Assembly (NCBI GenBank): GCA_013397695.1
Contig: VYZI01000120.1
Location: forward strand, 1,500,980-1,564,979
Source of the DNA: Centropus unirufus
Lineage: Eukaryota > Chordata > Aves > Cuculiformes > Centropidae
Direction of reading: 5' to 3'
Length of the DNA stretch: 64,000 bases
Positions 58,801-64,000 of this stretch are shown here, piece by piece. The notes below the pieces were generated by a model that searched no databases, had not been told where the DNA came from, and saw only the letters and a list, made by a program, of their open reading frames with translations. Within the stretch, counting starts at the first letter, position 1. The number at the start of each line of letters is the position of its first letter. A program made the translations under genes and the position numbers.

Positions 58801-61800
58801 TGCTGGTAGAAATTGTTCAAAGCGAGCAAAGCCAACATTTTTCTCCAGAAAAACACAGAACATGCTGGTATCTAGGCACTTGCCTGTTTTCTTTAAAATC
58901 AGCTAACCTCCCAAAAACCACAGAAGATAAGTCCTTGGAGTATTTGAAGCCCTGGCTTGAGACAGTTGATGTGCAAGAAGGAAGGGGAGCCATTTCTTTG
59001 TCCTTTGCTGCAAATGTTTTCTGCAGAAAGTGATGAGGGCTTAAATGTGAGTGAGGATGAGTTTTTGCCCAAAGTAGGTCAAGGGAAGGAAATCTTTACT
59101 GGCTGCCTACAGCCCATCTTATCTCTGCCATAGGAGAGACCAATGAGAAACACCAGCTTGTGGCCCAACAAACACAATTATTGTGCACTGTGTCTTCATT
59201 TGGATGCCACGCTCAGTTAATAACCAGGTCTCCACCATACTTCTTTATTGCTTAGGCTGAAGGAGAAAGTAATTAAACTTAATAGGCATTGCCCTTGCTT
59301 TAAGGCCACTATACATTTAAAGTTGCCACCAAAAGTAATTAATACTAATAGAAGTCATGAGTCCTAAACCAAGCCATTTATATGTCAAGTAATCTACAAT
59401 GTGTACTTTTTTGGAATGAATTATTTATATTCTTAAACATCCTTATGAAAATAAAGTCCTGCTTCGTGGATTCATTCTCACCTTCTTAAATTTGTAGTGA
59501 ATTTGCTTTTTTGTTGTGTCTCTGAATGCCACTTTGCCCTCCGGATTTCTTAAGAAAAGCTGTTATTTCACCCTAAATTAGAGTTTTTAAAAAATGTTAA
59601 CAACTTTCAATTTGAATGCAAACAAGAATTTAAAATACATATTTCTGTGTTGCAAGTTCTAATAATGCTGGGCAAGCATGGGCACAGCTAATTGCCCATA
59701 TGGTTCTTTGATATTCACTATGGGGATGTATTTCTATTATTATTAGTTATATGATGATGTCAACATCCTAACACAGCGTTAATATCGGCACGGCAGAGGC
59801 AAGAGTAGAGGGAGCTGAACCCCTCAAGAAAGCGATCAGTGCCGTGTTCAGATGTAGCTGTATGATCTTTGAATCATGATAGACAAGGTTTTGTTTAGAA
59901 TTAGTGTCATGTTTTCCCATTATAAATCATTTTCTACTTACCTGCCAGTCAAGCTTGGCTTGGTTGGCTGCTGCATGGGAACAGATCAATTTCTGCATAG
60001 AAGTAAGACAGAAACCACTACTAATTGTTTTCTGGGGGAGCCATTAGATCATCCATGTGAAACCTAAGCCGGTACAGCCTTGGTGTATTTCCATGAATAA
60101 CCCATTTCAATACTTTAGTGACCCAATTATTTTAGTTCTCGAAAAAATGAAGAAATAACTTCAGCTCTCGCCAGCTTCTCAAGTCAAAAAGCCAAATACC
60201 TACACGTATTCTCTCTACTGTCAGAATGATGTCGAAATACTGGTCTGCTGGGTGCAGAACTCCCTCCTCATCTTGGCTTGCTAGCGCTGAGCAAAAGAGA
60301 AACAGCAAAAGTCAAGTTGTGCAGCGAGAGGAGAGGAAAACTCTTCTCTGCTCTGAAGCATGGCTTATACATGGTAAGAAGAGAAACATCTGCCTTGGGT
60401 TACAAACTTTAATCAGTGCTGCAAAGCAATATGTTTTCTTTCCAGGCAGAGTTTGTCCAACTTCCAGCACTAAATTGGCGTTATACCTTTTCCTTAACGT
60501 CAAATGTTCTCTAATACCAAACATCCTCATGTTGAGAGCTTTTGCTACTAATGTGTGCTGCCCTCAGGCCAGCTCACCGAGTTCAGCTCGAGCTTAATGC
60601 ATAAATAAGGTGTGCTTTGTTTTTCAGCCACTGAGTACATAGTGGGTCTTTCTTGTAGTCTCCTCGCAATACTTCCATGTTCTTCTTGAAGTGTGAACCC
60701 AGAGACTCTACACAATATTTAAGAACAGTTTTGCTAACATTACTTTAGGAGGCAATATTACCAGCGTCTAGTGTCTCCTGTCTGTTGAGGTTTTGGGAGA
60801 ATGGGTAAAGACAGTCAAGCCATCACTGGAGAAAACTTAATGACATATGCTCTTAATGTTATTTTTGGTAATATGTTCTCTCTGTACAGGTATTGACAAA
60901 AAGGCCATTAAAAATTACTAGGCATCAAGAAGGTTACTGAAGGAAAGCAAAGAACTATTGATTTCTTGCTTTACAAATATGCTATTTATCCTATTTAGCA
61001 GTTGCAGTTTTGCTGCAGTATCTCCTGTAAGGGCAATTATCAAACCAGTGAAATTAACTACACCTCCAGGAAAGTCCGGCAAAGATTTGTATCAGGAGAG
61101 GGAAAGAAAGGAGGGAACAGGGGTTTGAGAAAGAAAGGAGTTTGGAAGTGGATCATCTTTAAGGCCCCTTTCCAATTAAAACTAAGCTATGATATGATTG
61201 CATGACTTTTAAATAACATCTCGTGGAAAAGGACAAAATATCAACTTTGTTTTCACCTTTTCATTTGTCTTGACCACAGTGGGTTCTGTTCTTGATCTTT
61301 TCCATTTGCTCTCTCCCATAGTTTAACACTGAAGCTCCATTTGGGATCGTCTTTAGAGTATGTTTTGTATTCTTCCTCTGACATTTTGAAGAATCTGATC
61401 TCCTATACCTCTAGGATTTGAACAATGAAATAGGCATGGTAAAGAGTTAATGTAACTTCTTGTTTCTCCTTGAGCAAGCAGATGGAATTAAAATAGCATC
61501 TCTAACGTCACAATTCAATGAAATATGTAAAGGAAACTCTCAGAGGCTGCTCTAAGCACGATCCTGTGGAAAGCTCTTCAGATCTGTTTTCAAAGACTAC
61601 AGAATCCAATAAAATGGGGAGAGTGATTTTGTACATAGAAATTACTTCCTTCTTGCTTCTCTCATTTTGCATTCTTTCAGAGAAATGGGGATAGAAAGGA
61701 TCTTGAATTACTGGTTACCAGGCTGTTGGGATATACATCAGCCTAAAAACACTCAAAAGCATTGGATGTGATTTTAATTTGTCTAAGAGGCAAGAAAGTA

Positions 61801-63530
61801 AATGAAACATGAACCTCATTCTCTTGGCAGGGATCCACCAGAGACGCTCCAGGGCTGTGCCCGTGCTCTCCAACCCCATCTCCAGCAATCTGCCCCACCG
61901 TTGCTGTCTTACATTTTGCTTTCTGCTTAGGTGACCAATGTCTCTCAAGTTCCTTTTCAACCTAGTCTAATCCTTTCATTTTTAAAGACTCATCTCTTTA
62001 TCAAGTTGCTAATTGGCTTTAATAATTCAGACCTTTGTTCTGTCTCTGTTCCTGATGTCTGACAGGTTGTTTCATTGCCTTTTCTCTGCTTTCATCTTCT
62101 TCTGGGGTCTTCATCTCTCTGCTTCTATTCACAGCCTGAAAACTTTTACCCGGCTTTTAATCTCTCTGCTGGCATTTCACTTAATGATCCTATTACACGT
62201 TCTTGTAGCCCTTTTCACTCAAGATTCTCAGGGCTCTATCAGTATCAATTAATTTCCAAACACCTCCGTTTTATCATGCAGATTTTACACATGGGTAAAC
62301 TGGGCCATGGAAAAGTCAGACGGTGCTCAGCATCACAGACAGAAGTAGCACAGCGTAACAAGCAACGTGATCTTCAGGGCTGCTAAGCACCTCCAGGCCT
62401 CATTTACAGCCCTAAGTGGTAAAAATCAGACCAGAGTAGATTGAAAACCCAAGCACTCATCCATTTCCTATGCTTTGGTGTGAGTGAAGCATCTCTGTTG
62501 GTCTGTATTTACCAAATGCATAGCTGAAAGTTGGCATATCAGAAAACCGAGTACTTCAAAGATGGGCTAAAGAATGCAGGGTAATATTCAAACTCATCAC
62601 TTTCAGTGTCCCAAGCATCCCATGATATTAACACTTAAACATCAGGAAAGCCATTCTTACGGTATCATTATGGTCTCTTCTGCTTTATCTTGTTCAAAGT
62701 AAGTTGAACACATTTATCACAATGGAGTTGAAATTTGCCACTTCAGTACCAAAGCCTTTAATGGCTTTTTCATGTGACCAGCACTGCACAGGGTCTTGTT
62801 TTGGTGTTCATCAAGAAAGACACATAAACATAAAGGCCTTGCTCCTGAATGTTACGCATTCTTTTAAATTGAATTAATGAGTTTTCTTGTCAATACAAAT
62901 TAGATAAATAGCTGGAAGAACTTGTTAGCTTGTTTCTGGTGTTGTGGGTTTGTTTTTTTTTTTATTTACTAGACTTGATTATGCATTTGTTGACAAAGGG
63001 AAGGGAAAAAAATCCATCACAATTATGCACATTTTGCTGCAAGGCTTGAAAGGGCAATTTGGAAATCGGATGATAAAGTAGTTAGGCAGATATATTAAAA
63101 AATGGCAAGGAAGCAAAATTCTTGCTTTTAAACTGTCAGGCAAGTGCTTCTGCACTTGGTCTATGCATGTCATCCTATTAATCAGTAAAAGAAACTCATC
63201 TCCTAAAATGTCCAGCTAATATCTAGAGTTGACCATTGAGGATTTTTCTTCAGTCTGTGCTGGACCAGACATGATGGAATACGGTAGACTCCTAATTGCA
63301 AGAGGCTTGAACAGAAGCCAAGACTATTCCTTCTTTCCTTCCCTTCCTGAAGACAATGACAAAGCTCATGGTGGTTAATTGTAGCCAGTCAGGGTCACTA
63401 AGATGACTCAGGCTGAAGTGATGGTGCAGAACGAGAGGTGAGCAGGAAAGAGGCACATGGTTTGTGATTCTTGATGCCATGGAGAAGAAAGAAAGAGATA
63501 CAGTTTCTCCTTCTCAGTTAGAAGTAGTAA
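52885..63530. other. Unique AT-rich non-coding sequence
   Basis: About 10.6 kb with no recognised gene or mobile element. Open frames of up to 135 codons are scattered, and several reverse consensus donors (at 55463, 57076 and 59941) are present. Only the segment at 59942-59992 has a matching good acceptor. A splice-flanked forward segment at about 60225-60373 (acceptor CTCTCTACTGTCAG, donor ACATG|GTAAGA) could be a lncRNA exon but is weak. A poly-T tract lies near 62951-62961. Confidence 0.5.
59942..59992 (-). other. Exon-like 51-nt segment, reverse strand (candidate)
   Basis: On the reverse strand the acceptor TTTCTGTCTTACTTCTATGCAG precedes the segment and the consensus donor TGGCAG|GTAAGT follows it. 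The length is exactly 17 codons with one open frame, KLICSHAAANQAKLDWQ, in phase 0 at both ends, so it could be a skippable cassette exon. The same bases also form a weaker forward-strand exon-like segment (59949-60002), because the reverse donor mimics a forward acceptor. No protein family is recognised. Confidence 0.2.
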
Positions 63531-64000
63531 AATCATAGAATAGAATCATACAATAGTTTGGGTTGGAAGAGACCTTTAAGGTCATCCAGTCCAATACCCC
63601 TGCAATGAGCTGGTATGTTTTCCACTGGATCCAGCTGCTCAGAGCCCTATCCAGCCTCGCCTTGAACACTTCCAGGCCAAGGGGATGTCTACCACCAGTC
63701 TGGGAAACCTGTGACAGTGTTTCACTATCGTCATGATAAAAAATGACATCTTTATTTCTGGTCTAAATCTCCCCGCTTTTAGTTTAAAAACATTGCCTCT
63801 TTTTCTATCACTACAGACCGTACTAAAAAGTCTGTCCCTGTCTTTCTTGTAAGCCCTGTTTATCTATTGAAAGGCTGCTCTAAGGTCTCCCTGGAGCCTT
63901 CTCTTTTCCAGGCTGAACAACCCCAGCTGTCTCAGCCTTTCTTCATAGGAGAGGTGCTCCAGCCCTTGGATCATTTTTGTGGCCTCCTCTGGACCTGCTC
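63531..64000 (-). mobile_element. CR1 LINE retrotransposon, 3' region, cut by window edge
   Basis: Reverse-orientation CR1. The left end is the terminal octamer block (ATCATAGAATAGAATCATAC) followed by GTTTGGGTTGGAAGAGACC, the reverse complement of the canonical CR1 end. Moving right come the complements of 'GGCCTGGAAGTGTTCAAGG', 'CAGGGCTTACAAGAAAGAC', 'CAGCCTGGAAAAGAGAAGGC', 'GCACCTCTCCTATGAAG' and 'GAGCAGGTCCAGAGGAGGCC'. At least 470 bp are present and the element continues beyond the window. The well-kept tail suggests it is among the younger insertions here, and the 'TTACAAGAAAGACAGGGAC' block marks a subfamily distinct from the copies at 52 kb. Confidence 0.95.

Noticed and set aside
60225..60373. 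149-nt forward segment between CTCTCTACTGTCAG and ACATG|GTAAGA
   Set aside because: The open frame continues far past the donor, so the splice boundary is not supported by a frame change. Kept only as a possible lncRNA exon.

Overview
The window looks like a non-coding stretch of a bird (avian reptile) nuclear genome. The strongest evidence is a set of 3'-terminal pieces of the CR1 LINE retrotransposon. They carry the hallmark tail of ATTCTATG-type octamers and the diagnostic 'GGTTGGAAGAGACC / GGTCTCTTCCAACC' 3' end, and they sit in otherwise unique, AT-rich sequence with no Alu, L1 or other mammalian repeats. There is one 10-N assembly gap. No bacterial-style gene organisation, rRNA, tRNA or CRISPR array was seen.

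No protein-coding gene can be called with confidence. The longest open frames (about 130-164 codons) are within chance expectation for 64 kb, lack any protein family I recognise, and the longest is antisense to a CR1 copy. The window therefore reads as an intergenic desert or as the inside of very large introns.

Layout: a CR1 3' end runs in from the left edge (1-172, +), and a second old CR1 lies at 2186-2396 (+). From 2.4 to 28.9 kb the sequence is nearly repeat-free, with an old reverse CR1 stub at 10.3 kb, the assembly gap at 11.46 kb and several blocks that look like conserved non-coding elements: around 8.5-8.7, 12.0-12.2, 19.7-19.8, 20.6-20.9 and 22.2-22.6 kb. A CR1 lies at 28930-29098 (+). 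From 29.1 to 52 kb the sequence is again nearly repeat-free, with homeodomain-site-rich AT blocks at 45.1-45.4 and 46.6-46.85 kb. Two CR1 copies lie close together in the same orientation at 52.0-52.9 kb; the first has an internal deletion that joins a reverse-transcriptase scrap to the 3' tail. A reverse-strand CR1 runs off the right edge (63531-64000).

The most interesting unexplained items are (i) an exon-like segment at 35228-35409 (+), where a good acceptor, a consensus AAG|GTAAGT donor and an open frame bounded by stops all coincide; (ii) several very short reverse-strand segments with unusually good splice sites on both sides; and (iii) internally repeated or palindromic motif clusters typical of developmental enhancers. 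None has been proven: the exon calls need RNA-seq or protein searches, and the enhancer calls need multi-species alignment. Short exon-like pairs arise often by chance in a sequence this long, so their confidences are kept low.
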